Positions 1-11,854 of a stretch of 64,000 nucleotides of DNA are shown piece after piece. The stretch is from assembly GCA_030144725.1 (NCBI GenBank), contig JASKMD010000027.1, positions 2,700,204 through 2,764,203 of the forward strand. Direction: 5' to 3'. The notes beneath the pieces were generated by a model. That model ran no database searches. It was given only the letters and a program-made list of their open reading frames with translations, and was not told the DNA's origin. The number at the start of each line of letters is the position of its first letter. The first letter of the stretch is position 1. Origin of the DNA: Haematococcus lacustris. Its lineage: Eukaryota; Chlorophyta; Chlorophyceae; Chlamydomonadales; Haematococcaceae. The position numbers were made by a program, and so were the translations under genes.

Positions 1-4
1 ATGA

Positions 5-2986
5 TTAGAGATGATGGCAGAGGGCAGGCTTAGAGCCACAGCGCCTCATGACCTCCCGCCAGAACACACTGGTGAACAGTGAGCCACGGTCAGAGATCAG
101 CTCAGCAGGCATGCCATGCAGTTTATACACATTGTCAATGAACAGTTGTGCAAAACGGCGGGCCTTAAGGTCCTCACGGCAGGGCACAAAGTGAACCATT
201 TTGCTGAGCCTGTCCACAAAGACACAGATAGCATCATACCCATGTGACCCAGAGGGTAGCTTGGTAATGAAGTCCATGGACACAGACTCCCAGCGGTAGT
301 CAGGTATAGACAGAGGGTTGAGCAGGCCACCTGGCTTGAGTGTGGACGCCTTGTCACGCTGACAGGCATCACACGTGGACACATAGTACCTGACGTCAGC
401 ACGCATTGTGTTCCACCAAAACACACGTGACACACGTTCCAGGGTTTTGTTGATGCCCACATGACCTGAATAGACTGCATCATGCATCTCGTGTAAGATG
501 TGATTGCGCAGCTCAGAGTCATTGGGGACCACTACCTTATCCTTACCAGTGAGCCGCCATAGGCCATGTGTGTCCTGGTACATGCTGGACAGGTCAGCTT
601 CAGCAGCAAACGCAGGGTCAAGCCGGTATCCCTGGATGAGTTGATCAGACAAACCCAAAGGATGGGCAGGAGCCGCAGGATACTGCACCGAAGTGTCAGA
701 TGTAGAGGTGACCAAGGGGACAAAATCCCGAATGTGGCTTTTATCAGTAGTATTTGCAGTAGCTTCTGGAGTTAAGGAGGATTTCGCAGTGACTGCAGCA
801 GGGGCATTGGCCTCAAGGGCACGAGCCACACTAGCTCCCTCCCCCCCACAGGAAAGTTTGTACTGCCTTCTGGTGGTCACAGCACACACAGTGGCACCTT
901 CCTGGGGGCCAGTAGACAACCGGGATAAAGGATCTGCTGGGTTGACAGGGCCAGGAATATACTCCAGCTTAAAGTCAAACCTAGACAGCAGCTCCATCCA
1001 CCTAGCCTGACGCCTAGACAAAGTCTTTTGTGTAGGCAGTGAAATCAAAGGCTTATGATCGGTGAACAGAGTGAATGGCACACCCTCAAGGTAGCAACGC
1101 CATTCTTTGCAGGCTGAGACAAGAGCTAACATCTCTTGCTCACCTGTGGTGTAATTGACCTCAGCAGAGGACAACTTCTTGCTGAGATAAGCAAGGGGGT
1201 ACCCGTCCTGCATCAGGACTGCGCCTACTCCTTGGAGTGAGGCATCACAGTACACCTGGAAGGGCTGGGTATGATCTGGCAGGCGCAGCATGGGCACGTT
1301 AGCCACAGCAGACTTAAGCTCATGGAAGGCAAGACGTTCACGGTCAGGCCAGGAGTGCCATGGGAATGTGGCACTGAGCTTCCCACACAGATCAGTCAAG
1401 GGTGCTGAGATGGCACTAAAGCCTTGCACAAACTTGCGAACAAAGTTGGCAGCACCCAGGAATGACTGCAGCTGGGTCAGGGAGGAAGGGAGAGGCCAAT
1501 CAGCGATGGCTCTCACCTTATCAGGATCCACTGAGATAGCACCAGCTGTGATCACATGGCCAAGGAATTTCAGGGTGAGCTGCATAGACTCACATTTGGA
1601 CATCTTGGCAAACAACTTGTTAGCACGCAGCAGGTCAAAGACGAGGCGAAGGTGTTGCATGTGATCAGGTAAAGACTTAGACATGACCAGTATGTCATCT
1701 AGATAGACTAGTGCACACTTCCCCAGAACAGGTGCAAAAGCATCGTTCATGACACGCTGGAAAGTGGCAGGCGCATTGGTCAGGCCAAAGGACAGTACCT
1801 TGAATTGGAAATGACCTTCAGGAGTCCTGAAGGCAGTCTTGGGGACGTCCTCAGGGGTGATCCTGATCTGGTGGTAACCAGCTTGTAGGTCAAGGGAGGA
1901 GAAGACAGAACACCCTGATAACCTGTCAAACAGATCATCAATCCTGGGCAAGGGGTACTGGTCACGTAGTGTTAGCTTGTTGAGCTGACGGTAGTCAATG
2001 CACATACGAAGCTCACCAGACTTCTTTTGCACAAACAGGATGGGGGCTGCATAGGGAGAGGAGCTGGGCTCAATCATACCTTTGGCCAGGTAGTCCTTGA
2101 TCTGCTTCTTGAGTTCCTCCTGCTCAGGTTTACTGAGACGGTACATGGGTGTCACAGGTGGACGAGAGTCAGGGACCAGTGGTATGGTATGACCCACAGG
2201 ACGTTCAGGGGGGGTACTAGTGATTGGTTTAAAAACATCACTGTACTCATTGAGGAGAGCTTGGAGCTCAGCTTTAATAGCTGCAGGTATGTGAGGATTG
2301 TCAGTGTCACTGGGGTTACCAGGACTGGCAGAGGCAGAGCCATCAGCCATGACCATAGCCACCACAGCACGGCCTCCATTACGGAGCCACCTGGACGCCT
2401 GGGTTGCTGAGATTAACTCAGGTTTAGCTCGGAGAGCATTGATTAGGAAGGCAGGGGTTGGTCTTACAGAAGAACAGAACCCAGCACCCTTTGGAACTGC
2501 CACAGCAGGACATGGCAGTGTTACAGCAGTCTTGCAACCAGCAGCCAAAGAAAGAGTTTTACTCTCATAAGAAAGGGTGGCCTTGTTGGCAAAAAGCCAC
2601 TCATCACCCAGAAGCACGTCATAACCTTGCACGAAGCTAGGCATGACAGTCAGCCTGCTTGTAGCACAGTGACCAGGCAGACATAAGTCCACAGTGGCAA
2701 ACTGCTTGCAGGACAGAGTGGTGTTGTCAGCCAGGGACCACTGTTGTGCTTTGGGGAGAGACTCCAGTGGCAGTGCATGCTTCAGAGCAAAGGCAGTGCT
2801 AACAAAGGAGTGAGTGGCACCAGTGTCACACAAGAAGCGTGCCTGATGCCCATTGACAGTGCCAGTAAACAGGAAATGCAATGATCCCTCCTCTTGAGCA
2901 GTACCACAAAGTACAGTCTTAAGTTCATCAGCAGCAGGACATGTGGGTACCACAGTACAGGTCTGGCTACCTGACAGGGCAAAACC
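5..2986 (-). pseudogene. pol: pol of Ty3 copy 1 (protease, RT, RNase H, integrase; 3' incomplete)
   Basis: The frame is open from the gag stop to a stop at 5-7. Seen in order: aspartic protease motif CDTGATHS, reverse transcriptase with the catalytic YLDD ([11 protein letters not shown]), RNase H (YCDASLQGVGAVL; TDHKPL), integrase zinc finger (HILHEM...CDACQRD) and the start of the integrase core ([16 protein letters not shown]). The order PR-RT-RH-IN is diagnostic of Ty3/gypsy. There is no ATG near the start; the frame is the gag frame, so expression as a gag-pol fusion through the UAG is likely. The stop at 5-7 falls where the intact copy continues towards the catalytic Glu, so a small deletion is likely there. 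The C-terminus is outside the window. Confidence 0.9.
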
Positions 2987-5085
2987 CTAGGGGGGACCAG
3001 GAGCACGGCCACCACCACGACCACCTCCACCACGGCCAGAACGGCCACCGCGGCCACCAGGGCCAGTGCGGGGTTGGCTGGGGCCAGGGGCTGAGCCACC
3101 ATGGTCAGCAGGAGGCTGGGGACGTGGGCGCTTGTTGCCAGAGGCAGACTTCAGCTTCTTGTTGGCTGCTTGCAAGGCCTGGTACATACCGGTGTTGCCA
3201 TTTTTGCGCATCGCCTCCTCCTGAGTAAGGTGGGCGTCAGTGCACTCTGTGGACCGGTGACCGGTGACGCCACAGTGGTAGCACCAGACGACTGGCACCG
3301 GCGGCGAAGCCGCAGCAGCGTGAGAACGAGAAGTCCCAGCGCCACCAGCGCCGCCGGCGCGGCCGGGACGGCCAGGAGTGTAAGGAGTGACCGAAGCCCG
3401 GACAGCAGAGATCTGCGGTCGAACAGCAGCAGCATGACTACCACCACCACGCTTGTTAGAAGCAGCATTGGCACCAGCAGCAGCAATGCTAGCCTTATGG
3501 TTGTCAATGGCAGCAGCAACAGCATCATCAAGGGTGGGGTCAGGCAAGGACCTGAGGTCTTTAGCCACAGCACCACGCAGTTGGGGTGTGAGCCCCCTCT
3601 GAAAGGTTGCCACAGTCAGTGCTCTGTTCATGCACCCTGTACCACACAGAGTGATGGTATTGCGGAAGTCAGTAATGTACTCCTGCAGGGTGACACCTGA
3701 GGTCATGCGGAGCAGCTCAAGGTTCATCAGTTTGTCATGAGCATGGTCAAGGTCAGTTGTCAAGTCCTCCCCTACCATCTCAACAAACTGCTTGCACAGA
3801 TAGTGCCAGGTGGGGTACCCACTGTATGTCAGGGCATAGGAATCCCTGATGGACTTGAACCATATCTCCCTAGCCTTGCCTGACAGGAAAGATGGCAGAG
3901 CAAGGGCAGGATCAAGGTTGTTGGTAGCACAATGCACCTCCAAGTCCTCAAGAAATGTGACAGCACGTTTTCCCTGAGCAAGGCTGTTATCAGTCCAACG
4001 CTCAATAGGGGGCAAGCCCCTGTGGGAGTGCACCACAGTGTCAGGTACCAGAGGCACATCAGCATGTGGAAGTGGGGCAGCACCACCACTAAACCAGCAT
4101 ACTTCTGACGGATTGCAGCAATGGATGCTGATGGCTTGGAGACAGGCCTACTAGGGCTCTGTCCTACGGGAGCCCTGCCAGAGGCAGGAGCACCCTGGGC
4201 CATTGTGGCTGGTGCAGCAGTGAATGCAACACGTGCAGCAGATGCAGCAGCAGCAGTAGTGCGAGCATCATTGTGCATGACAGGCTGGGCAGCAGAACTA
4301 CCATTGCCTGCATGACCTGCAGCAGGGGTATGGGGGCCTGTAGACCCACCTGCAGGCTGGGGACCAGCCTCCTGCAAACCAGCAAACTGGGGTACAGCAG
4401 CATCAGCAGAAGCATGACGAGCATTTAAGCGACCCGTGCCAAACAGGCTAGCTACAGTATTGCGGTATTGCATGGCAGGTGGCCTAGAAGGCTGAGGCGA
4501 CAAGGCAGGAGCTGCGAGGCCGGGGATACCAGCACGACTCACCCCAGCACCGACAGCGCCGTGACTGGCCTCGAGGGCGGTGAGCTGAGCCCGTACTGCA
4601 GTCAGGGTGTCCTCGCGTGCCCGGAGGGCGGACTGAAGCTGGTCGATGGTGACGTCGCGTTCGTCGGGCTCCTCCTCGTCGACCTCCCCCTCCTCCTGGT
4701 CCTCCTCTTCGTCAACAGGAGGAGCAGCTGCATTGCGGGCAATCATCCGCTGGAGCGAGGCCTCAAGCATAGCCTCATGTTCAGTGACCGAGCGACCGTT
4801 AAGGTACACAGGGTACTCAGTGTGGGCCTCAGGCCAAGACTGCTCCTCTAGGAAGTTTATCAGTTCGGTGGCCGCGGGCGAAGCCGGGTCAATATTGGCA
4901 GGGAGCCGAGCTATGGCTGCGTCGCGAGGACTGACAAGCCTTGCAGCATCCGCTGCTTCCCGGGCAGCAACTGCCTCGGGGGTAGGTGCAACGGTAGGCC
5001 CACGCCTTGCTGGTCGCAACCTATGGAGCCTAGCGAGAGCCTCATCCTCTGGGGTGATTGTGTACTCAATCCTTGTTCGAACCAT
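2987..5085 (-). pseudogene. gag: gag of Ty3 copy 1, frameshifted
   Basis: Gag forms the retrotransposon particle and binds its RNA. The N-terminal part (from an ATG at 5085) carries an acidic stretch rich in E and D, followed by a probable coiled coil. The C-terminal part, in another frame, has the capsid region (ERWTDNSLAQGKRA) and one zinc knuckle of C-X2-C-X4-H-X4-C form (CYHCGVTGHRSTEC), then a Gly/Arg/Pro-rich tail. The reading frame changes between about 4060 and 4100 through a small indel, so one continuous gag cannot be read. It ends at a TAG at 2987-2989 and pol continues in the same frame. Confidence 0.85.
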
Positions 5086-5138
5086 TTTTTGATATGGTCG
5101 AGGCAGAGCGTTAACTGGCTTATCGGTCGGAAACCTCT

Positions 5139-5437
5139 TGTAACGTGCAGCCTTATAAAGGCGACGTTGGACCTTTTGAACCATGTGTAACACTGAGCCA
5201 GCCGGAGGGCACCGAAGTGCGGGTACTGAAACCGTCGGCCACAAGGGGTCACTGTGAGAAGGCTAGGGCTTAGAACGGGGCCCCCTGGGATCGAACCAGT
5301 TGTCCTTGCAGCTTACGCTGCTAGGCTTTAACCTGCCAACTCACACTGACGCGGTGTGACCGATATCCTGTAGCTGCCTCGGGTTAACCGCGACCGCCCA
5401 GACGATACTAAGGGACTACGCGGAGCGCGCCCTTACA
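5139..5437 (-). repeat. 5' LTR of Ty3 copy 1
   Basis: The 299-bp segment starts TGTAAGGG and ends CGTTACA on the minus strand, giving short TGTAA/TTACA inverted ends. The end is placed by analogy with the intact element, where GGTTTCCG follows the LTR after two bases; here GGTTTCCG (5128-5135) follows after three. A TATA-like TTTATAAG lies about 20 bases from the LTR end. No second LTR is in view, so the outer boundary is inferred from the inverted ends only. Confidence 0.65.
5285..5337 (-). other. tRNA-like module in the LTR of Ty3 copy 1
   Basis: On the minus strand there are three consecutive hairpins: a D-arm-like one (GGC, loop AGGTTAAA, GCC; 5324-5337), a central one (GCAGC, loop GTAA, GCTGC; 5308-5321), and a T-arm (CTGG, loop TTCGATC, CCAG; 5285-5299). 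The last contains a perfect Pol III B-box, GGTTCGATCCC. No acceptor stem is visible. The other Ty3 element carries the same D-loop and T-arm sequences at identical spacing. Confidence 0.6.
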
Positions 5438-7163
5438 GTCTGCAACAATGATCAACGGCACGCAACAACACCCATCAGCAACGTGAGGCGGCAAATATGA
5501 CACTAAGGAGCAACATCGAATAATGTGTGATTGTTGGCGCATGACTTCACGATCTGTGACCACGATGTACGATTGACCCAACCCAGCACGCCAAGGCGAA
5601 TTGAAACAACGATCATCCTGAGCAGCAGCCTATGGTCACACACCAGGTCTCGACACTAGCCTCTCAACCATTGCCCCTCCACCTGCATCCCACCGATCCA
5701 TGTCTTGTTTAGGCCAGTTCCTAAACAGCGCCTCGGGGTGGTTGCCTGATCAGGCTCCACAAAGCAAGGCTTGAGAATAAGACCGCTACCGCATCATCGC
5801 CGCCATGGAAGGTGTGCCCTGAGTGCCTACGTCACACGTCACTGTATATGACTGATGCAGTTGACCGTCACACCTCATGGGGCCTGTACAGCAGACATAT
5901 TGTCCCGTCAATCTCACTCACTGCTTGCTGAAAGTCAAACTTTGTGGCTACCTGGCCAGCATGATGCAGTATCCTGTTTAAGCTGAGTCAGAGGCTTAGC
6001 ACCCTGTTTGAACATCACACTTATGTACACACTGTACCTGTAAGCAAGATGCCATGATCCCATTACCTCCTGGTCTCATCTTCTCCCATGCGCCAAGTGA
6101 CAATGACGCCATGCTCTAAAGAGCTGCTTTGCATCATCATGGCATGCAAGCACAGCAGTGCGCTCCACAAGCTGGGGGCACACAGGCGAGGCTTGTAATC
6201 CATGCAGGTGGTGTGGCATGCTGCCATGCAAGCGTGCTGCCTACACCGCATACCACCACTCGCCATGCGCCCATGCCTCCACAAGGACTCACCCGCCACT
6301 AAGCATGCGCCGCACGCACAACACCAGCTTGTTCTTAGCAGGGGCTGCGAGAGAGGTGTGATCTCACACCGTGCTACATCTGTCGCTGCCAAAACATGCA
6401 CTGAGCATTCTCCCAAGACTGGAGGCAGAGGGAGGCCTAATCAAGACACGCTGCTCTACATGAAAGTACGAACATGGACGCATGGAGCATGGGATGGAAG
6501 AATGCCTGATTGCTGAACCCCCATGACGCCTGCCGCAGTCACTCTTTTTATGCAAGCCAGAGCAGCATTGCTCGCTCTGTGCTGCCCTAAGCCTGTGTAG
6601 GAGCTGGATCACACCCCTCTTCTCAGATGCCAGCCATGCACTTGGCTTTCCCCAGGCAGGTGCCAGCCTTGTCTCGCTGGTGCTGGCTGCGGCCAGGTGC
6701 GCTGCGGACGGGCGTTATGGTGGCCCAGACGAAGGGCTGCAGCCAAGGGCCCACTCAGGGGCTGCAGCTACAGGGCGTTGCTGGCTGCAGCCCCTCACCA
6801 CCACCACCACCACCACCACCACCACCACCACCACCACCTTCCCATCAATAGCCACTGTCCACCACCTCCTTCCCACCACCAGCTGTGACACCCACCCCTA
6901 CCACCACCACCACCACCATCACTCACTGCTCCCACCACCAGCTGTGACCTCCATCAGCTGCACGAAGAGGAGCTCAAGCACAGTCAATGCTCCTCCTCCA
7001 TGCACCCTCCCAGCCTGGCCCAGGCCCCAGCCAACCAGCTTCCTCCTCCTCCTCCTCCTCCTCCTCCTCGTCCAGCCCCCCACCCAGCAAAGTGTTTGGC
7101 CCAGCCAGCCTCCCCCTCACCCCGCCTTGCTCCTCAGCCTCATATCCTCCACCGTCCCTCCCT
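5438..7163. other. no gene recognised; simple repeats near the right end
   Basis: I see no supported coding exon here. From 6797 the sequence holds a (CAC)n run (6797-6838), a second shorter one around 6901-6920 and a (CTC)n run around 7040-7066. The right end is presumably the 3' flank of the minus-strand gene ending at 7164. Confidence 0.6.
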
Positions 7164-10100
7164 TTACACATCCCTTGCCTGGTTACAAAGTTGCAGCAGG
7201 TTCAACACCATGCCTGCTGCTGCGTCGCTGTTGCCAGCCTGGGAGGGGGGGGGCCAGAGCCCCACCCCCTGCCCCTGCCCTTGGGCAGGGGCCGGCGCCG
7301 CATATCCTTGGGTCGGCCCCGGGCCCCTCCCCCCCAGCTGGTGCATCATGGCCAGCTGCTGCTGTAGGGTCAGCAGGGAGGGGGGCGGTGGGGTGTTGGG
7401 GGAGGCCACGAGCCGAGGGCTGCCTGCCATGGCATCGAGGGGGGAACGCAGTGGGGTGGGGTGGGGGGAGAGCAGCAGGGGGGCGGGTGACCCAGGCAGG
7501 CCCAGGGGAGAGCCCCACTGAGGTACGTACCCAGCCGTCAGAGCTCCGTTCAGCGACAGCCGTTGGTGGTGGTGGTGGTGGTGGTGGTGGTGGTGTTGAG
7601 GGCTGCCCAGCATCAGAGGCTCCCCATCACCACTGTAGCTCACTGCCTGCCTGCCTGGACGGCCCCCCCCAGGGATACCCCCTGGGATGCCCCCCACGCC
7701 CCCCAGCCTGGCTGGTGACAGGGCAGGGGACCAGGCGGCCAGGCCACCCAGGCTGGGTGGCAGGGAGGCGGGGGAGAGGGAGGCTGCGAGTGAGCTGTGG
7801 GTCAGGCTCAGCGTCTCGGCTGCTGACTTGGCTGCAGCGGCCTGCTTGGCGGTGCGGCCACGCTTTGATAGCAGGGTGAAGATGTAGGCAGGGATGTTCT
7901 GGAGGCAGGGGGCAGGGGGTAGGGGCGGCAGGGTCAGGTAGGGGTCAGGGCCGGGGGCTAGGACTAGATGGGGTGGGTTTCAGGGTCAGGGGTGGGGTGG
8001 GTTTCAAAGTCAGGGGTGGGGTGGGTTTCAAAGTCTGGGGTAGGGTGGGTTTCAGGGTCAGGGGTGGGGTGGGGTTCAAAGTCTGGGGTGGGGTGGGTTT
8101 CAAAGTCTGGGGTGGGGTGGGTTTCAAAGTCTGGGGTGGGGTGGGGTTCAAAGTCAGGGGTGGGGTGGGGTTCAAAGTCAGGGGTGGGGTGGGGTTCAAA
8201 GTCAGGGGTGGGGTGGGGTTCAAAGTCTGGGGTGGGGTGGGGTGGGGTGGGGTGGGGTGGGGTGGGGTGGGGTGGGGTGGGTGGGGTGGGGTGGGGTGGG
8301 GTGGGGTGGGGTGGGGTGGGGTGGGGTGGGGTGGGGTGGGGTGGGGTGGGGTGGGGTGGGGTGGGGTGGGGTGGGGTGGGGTGGGGTGGGGTGGGGTGGG
8401 GTGGGGTGGGGTGGGGTGGGGTGGGGTGGGGTGGGGTGGGGTGGGGTGGGGTGGGGTGGGGTGGGGTGGGGTGGGGTGGGGTGGGGTGGGGTGGGGTGGG
8501 GTGGGGTGGGGTGGGGTGGGGTGGGGTGGGGTGGGGTGGGGTGGGGTGGGGTGGGGTGGGGTGGGGTGGGGTGGGTGGGGTGGGGTGGGGTGGGGTGGGG
8601 TGGGGTGGGGTGGGGTGGGGTGGGGTGGGGTGGGGTGGGGTGGGGTGGGGTGGGGTGGGGTGGGGTGGGGTGGGTCAGTCTCCCTGCAGTCACCTGCACA
8701 GTGGCCAGCTCCTTTGCTGTGAGGCGGGCCAGACGTGCGCTGGTGTACTCCAGGCTACTGATGCTGCGAATGGTCTCCAGCACCTGCACAAACCCACCAT
8801 CATCAGGGATACCACCACTACCATTAACCAAAACAACAACGGCAGGGTGGCTGATACATTGGTCAGGGGAAGAGATAGCAGGGCCAGCAGCAGCAGGGCC
8901 TAGGCCTGCTACATTTCCATACCGTTTTGCTTTCATCAGCTTTCCCTTGTGGTTCCTGCCTTCCCTGCCTACCCCACCTTCCCTGCCTACCCCACCTTCC
9001 CTGCCCGCCTTCCCTCCTCCCTCTCTTACCCACCTTTGGGTCGAAGTGGTGCCACTGCAGGCCCTGGCCTAGCAGCACCGTGGCCTCCAGCATGGCGAAC
9101 TGGTCAGGCAGCAGGTGCTGGCTGGCATAGCCACGAGGGTCTGCACTCACCACAGGCGCAGTTCAGCAGCAGCAGTAGCAGCAGAGGCGGTGGGGGCGGC
9201 GGCAGGGTGGAAGGGAAGAGTCAGCAAGAGCGGCAGAGGCGAAGGCAGAGGCAGCAGCAGCAGTGGCAACAGTAATGGTGGCAGCAATTGCAAATCCAAC
9301 CATGAAGAAAGCATCCGCCCCGCCCCGCCCCGCCCCGCCCCGCCCCGCCCCGCCCTCCCGCCCCACCTTGTTTGAACACCAGTGTCTCATGCAGGTCGAT
9401 GAGGCGCGTGGTGATGAATGCCCGCATGTTGCGCACCCCCAGCAGGTTGGTGGCGGACTGGATGGTGGACAGCCCCTGCAGGGTCTGGTCCTGCACACGG
9501 CAGGGTCAGGGGCGGGGTCAGGGTCAGGGCCAGGGTCAGGGTCAGGGTCAGGGCCAGGGTCAGGTGCCAGGGTCAGGGCCCAGGGTCAGGGCCGGGGTCA
9601 GGGTCAGCGTCAGGGTCAGCGTCAGCGTCAGCGTCAGGTCAGGGTCAGGGTCAGGGTCAGGGTCAGGGTCAGGGTCAGGGTCAGGGTCAGGGTCAGGGTC
9701 AGGGTCAGGGTCAGGGTCAGGGTCAGGGTCGGGGTCAGGGTCAGGGTCAGGGTCAGGGTCAGGGTCAGGGTCAGGGTCAGGGTCCGCGTCCGGGTCAGGG
9801 TCAGGGTCAGGGTCAGGGTCCGGGTCGGGGTCGGGGTCGGGGTCAGCGTCAGGGTCAGGGGTCAGGGTCAGCGTCAGGGTCAGGGTCAGGGTCAGGGTCA
9901 GGGTCAGGGTCCGGGTCAGGGTCCGCGTCAGGGTCAGGGTCAGGGTCAGGGTCAGGGTCAGGGTCAGGGTCAGGGTCAGGGTCAGGGTCAGGGTCAGGGT
10001 CAGGGTCAGGGTCAGGGTCAGGGTCAGGGTCAGGGTCAGGGTCAGGGTCAGGGTCAGGGTCAGGGTCGGGGTCGGGGTCGGGGTCAGCATCAGGGTCAGG

Positions 10101-10311
10101 GGTCAGGGTCAGGGTCAGGGTCGGGGTCGGGGTCAGCATCAGGGTAAGGGTCAGGGTCAGGGGTCAGGGTCCGCGTCAGGGTCAGAGTCAGGGCGGCGCC
10201 AGGGTCAGGGGTGGAGGAGGGGCGGGGTCGGGTTGCTGCCCACCTCCCCAAAGAGGTTGGTGAGTTGCACCAGCCAGTGCCTCACGCCAGCGTCAAAGTG
10301 GCCAAGCTGCA

Positions 10312-10398
<87 letters not shown>

Positions 10399-11128
10399 CA
10401 GCCAAGGCAGCCAGGGCAGCATCTAAGACCATCTCACATAGCTGTGCCAGGGGCATGTAGGTCCCAGTGTCTGTACACAAGGTGGAGGGGTCCTGGTCCT
10501 GACTATACCCTAGACAGCAGCCCTCCCCCTAACCCACTTGGCCGCACCAGCCCCCTGCTGCCTGCCTGCCCACCCCCACCGCCCCCTCCGCCCCCTCCGC
10601 CCCTACCCCTGCCTCCGCCCCTGCCCGCCCCTGCCTCTGTCCCTGCCCCGCCCCCTGCCTCCACACCGCCACACACCTGCCTCCTCCTCCCCGCCACCCC
10701 CCTGGCCCCCCGCTCCCCACTGCGCCACCACCTCCCCCACCCACCTGTATGCAACCACCGCTGCTCTCCACCACCTGAGCCACCTTGGCCCGCACCAGGG
10801 GCGACACCTCCTCCCAGCCCTTTGCCAGCCGGGGCCCTGCACTGCCCAGCCCATGTGGGCCATCCACCGCCCCCACGCTCAACGGCACATCATCCCGCAG
10901 CTTCCCCACCCCTTGCCCCAAGCCCCCCACCCCCCAGCCCCCCACTGGGGATGCCATCCCTGGCGACAAGGGCATGTGACCTGGCCAGTGGGGTGTGACC
11001 CCGGGTGTGACCCCAGGTGTGACCCAGAGGTGTGACCCCGTGGGGGAGTCAGGCGGCAGGGTGTGGTCAGATGGCAGGCTGCTGCCCGCCCCTGACACTC
11101 TAGGCGCGCCTTGACTGGAACCACCCCC
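7164..11128 (-). CDS. unidentified multi-exon protein, 3' part (5' end lost in gap)
   Basis: Product not recognised. Minus-strand exons joined by GT-AG introns in consistent phase: about 10960 (upper limit unclear, perhaps up to 11128)-10745, 10492-10244, 9490-9367, 9140-9034, 8783-8694, 7898-7164 (TAA). The middle exons look like conserved helical protein (for example GVRNMRAFITTRLIDLHETL, YASQHLLPDQFAMLEATVLL, RSISSLEYTSARLARLTAKE). The last exon starts NIPAYIFTLLSKRGR and becomes low complexity with a poly-His run. Exon 10492-10244 contains an in-frame hexanucleotide expansion coding for (Asp-Leu)15. Introns carry large G-rich arrays (C-rich in the transcript). The probable exon at 17993-18111, on the other side of the retrotransposon, may be the upstream part of the same gene. 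Confidence 0.7.
7970..8228. repeat. minisatellite, unit about 25-27 bp
   Basis: Imperfect tandem copies of GGGTTTCAAAGTCTGGGGTG with variants lie in the intron between exons 8694-8783 and 7164-7898. They run directly into the pentamer array that follows. Confidence 0.9.
8229..8672. repeat. (GGGGT)n pentanucleotide array
   Basis: About 440 bp of nearly perfect GGGGT units in an intron. The only interruptions seen are two units one G shorter (near 8280 and near 8571). The transcript of the host gene reads it as (ACCCC)n. Confidence 0.95.
9500..10200. repeat. (GGGTCA)n hexanucleotide array with variants
   Basis: About 700 bp of GGGTCA with GGGTCC, GGGTCG and GCGTCA variants. It fills most of the intron between exons 9367-9490 and 10244-10492. 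Confidence 0.95.
10311..10400. repeat. (AGGTCA)15 inside an exon
   Basis: Fifteen perfect copies of AGGTCA, 90 bp. On the minus strand they are read in frame as alternating Asp-Leu between ALAALAD and LQLGHFDAG. It is a near relative of the intronic GGGTCA array 100 bp away. Confidence 0.9.
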
Positions 11129-11129
11129 C

Positions 11130-11629
11130 NNNNNNNNNNNNNNNNNNNNNNNNNNNNNNNNNNNNNNNNNNNNNNNNNNNNNNNNNNNNNNNNNNNNNNN
11201 NNNNNNNNNNNNNNNNNNNNNNNNNNNNNNNNNNNNNNNNNNNNNNNNNNNNNNNNNNNNNNNNNNNNNNNNNNNNNNNNNNNNNNNNNNNNNNNNNNNN
11301 NNNNNNNNNNNNNNNNNNNNNNNNNNNNNNNNNNNNNNNNNNNNNNNNNNNNNNNNNNNNNNNNNNNNNNNNNNNNNNNNNNNNNNNNNNNNNNNNNNNN
11401 NNNNNNNNNNNNNNNNNNNNNNNNNNNNNNNNNNNNNNNNNNNNNNNNNNNNNNNNNNNNNNNNNNNNNNNNNNNNNNNNNNNNNNNNNNNNNNNNNNNN
11501 NNNNNNNNNNNNNNNNNNNNNNNNNNNNNNNNNNNNNNNNNNNNNNNNNNNNNNNNNNNNNNNNNNNNNNNNNNNNNNNNNNNNNNNNNNNNNNNNNNNN
11601 NNNNNNNNNNNNNNNNNNNNNNNNNNNNN
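11130..11629. other. assembly gap (500 N)
   Basis: Exactly 500 N, probably a placeholder of unknown true size. It hides the first 12 bp of the 5' LTR, the left target-site duplication and any exon of the disrupted gene. Confidence 1.
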
Positions 11630-11853
11630 ATTCTGCACTAAGCGGATCGGCGCTAGTGTCACTGCTGAAGTGTGATACAGGCAGGTTAAGTGGTGGGCTG
11701 TACTGCTGCCCACCATTGGGGTTCGATCCCCGGAGGCCGTTCTATGTCTTAGCCTGGTTGCGCTGCAGCAGTCTGACACCTGTAACTGCGGTTAGCGTTG
11801 CATGGCGTTCACACACTGAAAAGATTTAAGGCGCGTTCTTTCCGAACGCTACA
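11630..11853 (+). repeat. 5' LTR of Ty3 copy 2 (first 12 bp in the gap)
   Basis: Identical base for base to 17769-17992. It ends GAACGCTACA, followed by TTGGTTTCCG. It contains the tRNA-like module at about 11680-11733 and an A/T-rich ATTTAAGG about 25 bases before its end. Confidence 0.95.
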
Positions 11854-11854
11854 T

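Larger units (their letters stand above)
1..5437 (-). mobile_element. Ty3-type LTR retrotransposon, copy 1, truncated by the window edge
   Basis: Reading on the minus strand, the order is LTR (5437 to 5139), a primer-binding-like site, gag (from 5085), one UAG, then pol with protease, reverse transcriptase, RNase H and integrase running to the window edge. Gag is frameshifted and pol has a stop at 5-7, so this copy is decayed. Its proteins are clearly related to the element at 11630-17992 but differ at many positions, so it is a separate family or an old lineage. The 3' LTR lies outside the window. Confidence 0.9.

Noticed and set aside
7964..8672. Telomere-like or interstitial telomeric sequence
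   Set aside because: The units (GGGGT, GGGTCA) differ from the green-algal telomere repeat TTTTAGGG, and the arrays lie in introns.
7968..8903. Long open frames through the GGGGT array (GWGGV-type repeats) on both strands
   Set aside because: A repeat unit without stop codons leaves several frames open at once; the region is an intron between two phase-matched exons.
9500..10200. CRISPR-like array
   Set aside because: There are no unique spacers; it is a simple tandem repeat in eukaryotic DNA.
9263..10460. Open frames of 280-360 codons through the GGGTCA array
   Set aside because: Pure products of the repeat. Only the short exon pieces at 9367-9490 and 10244-10492 look coding, and on the other strand.
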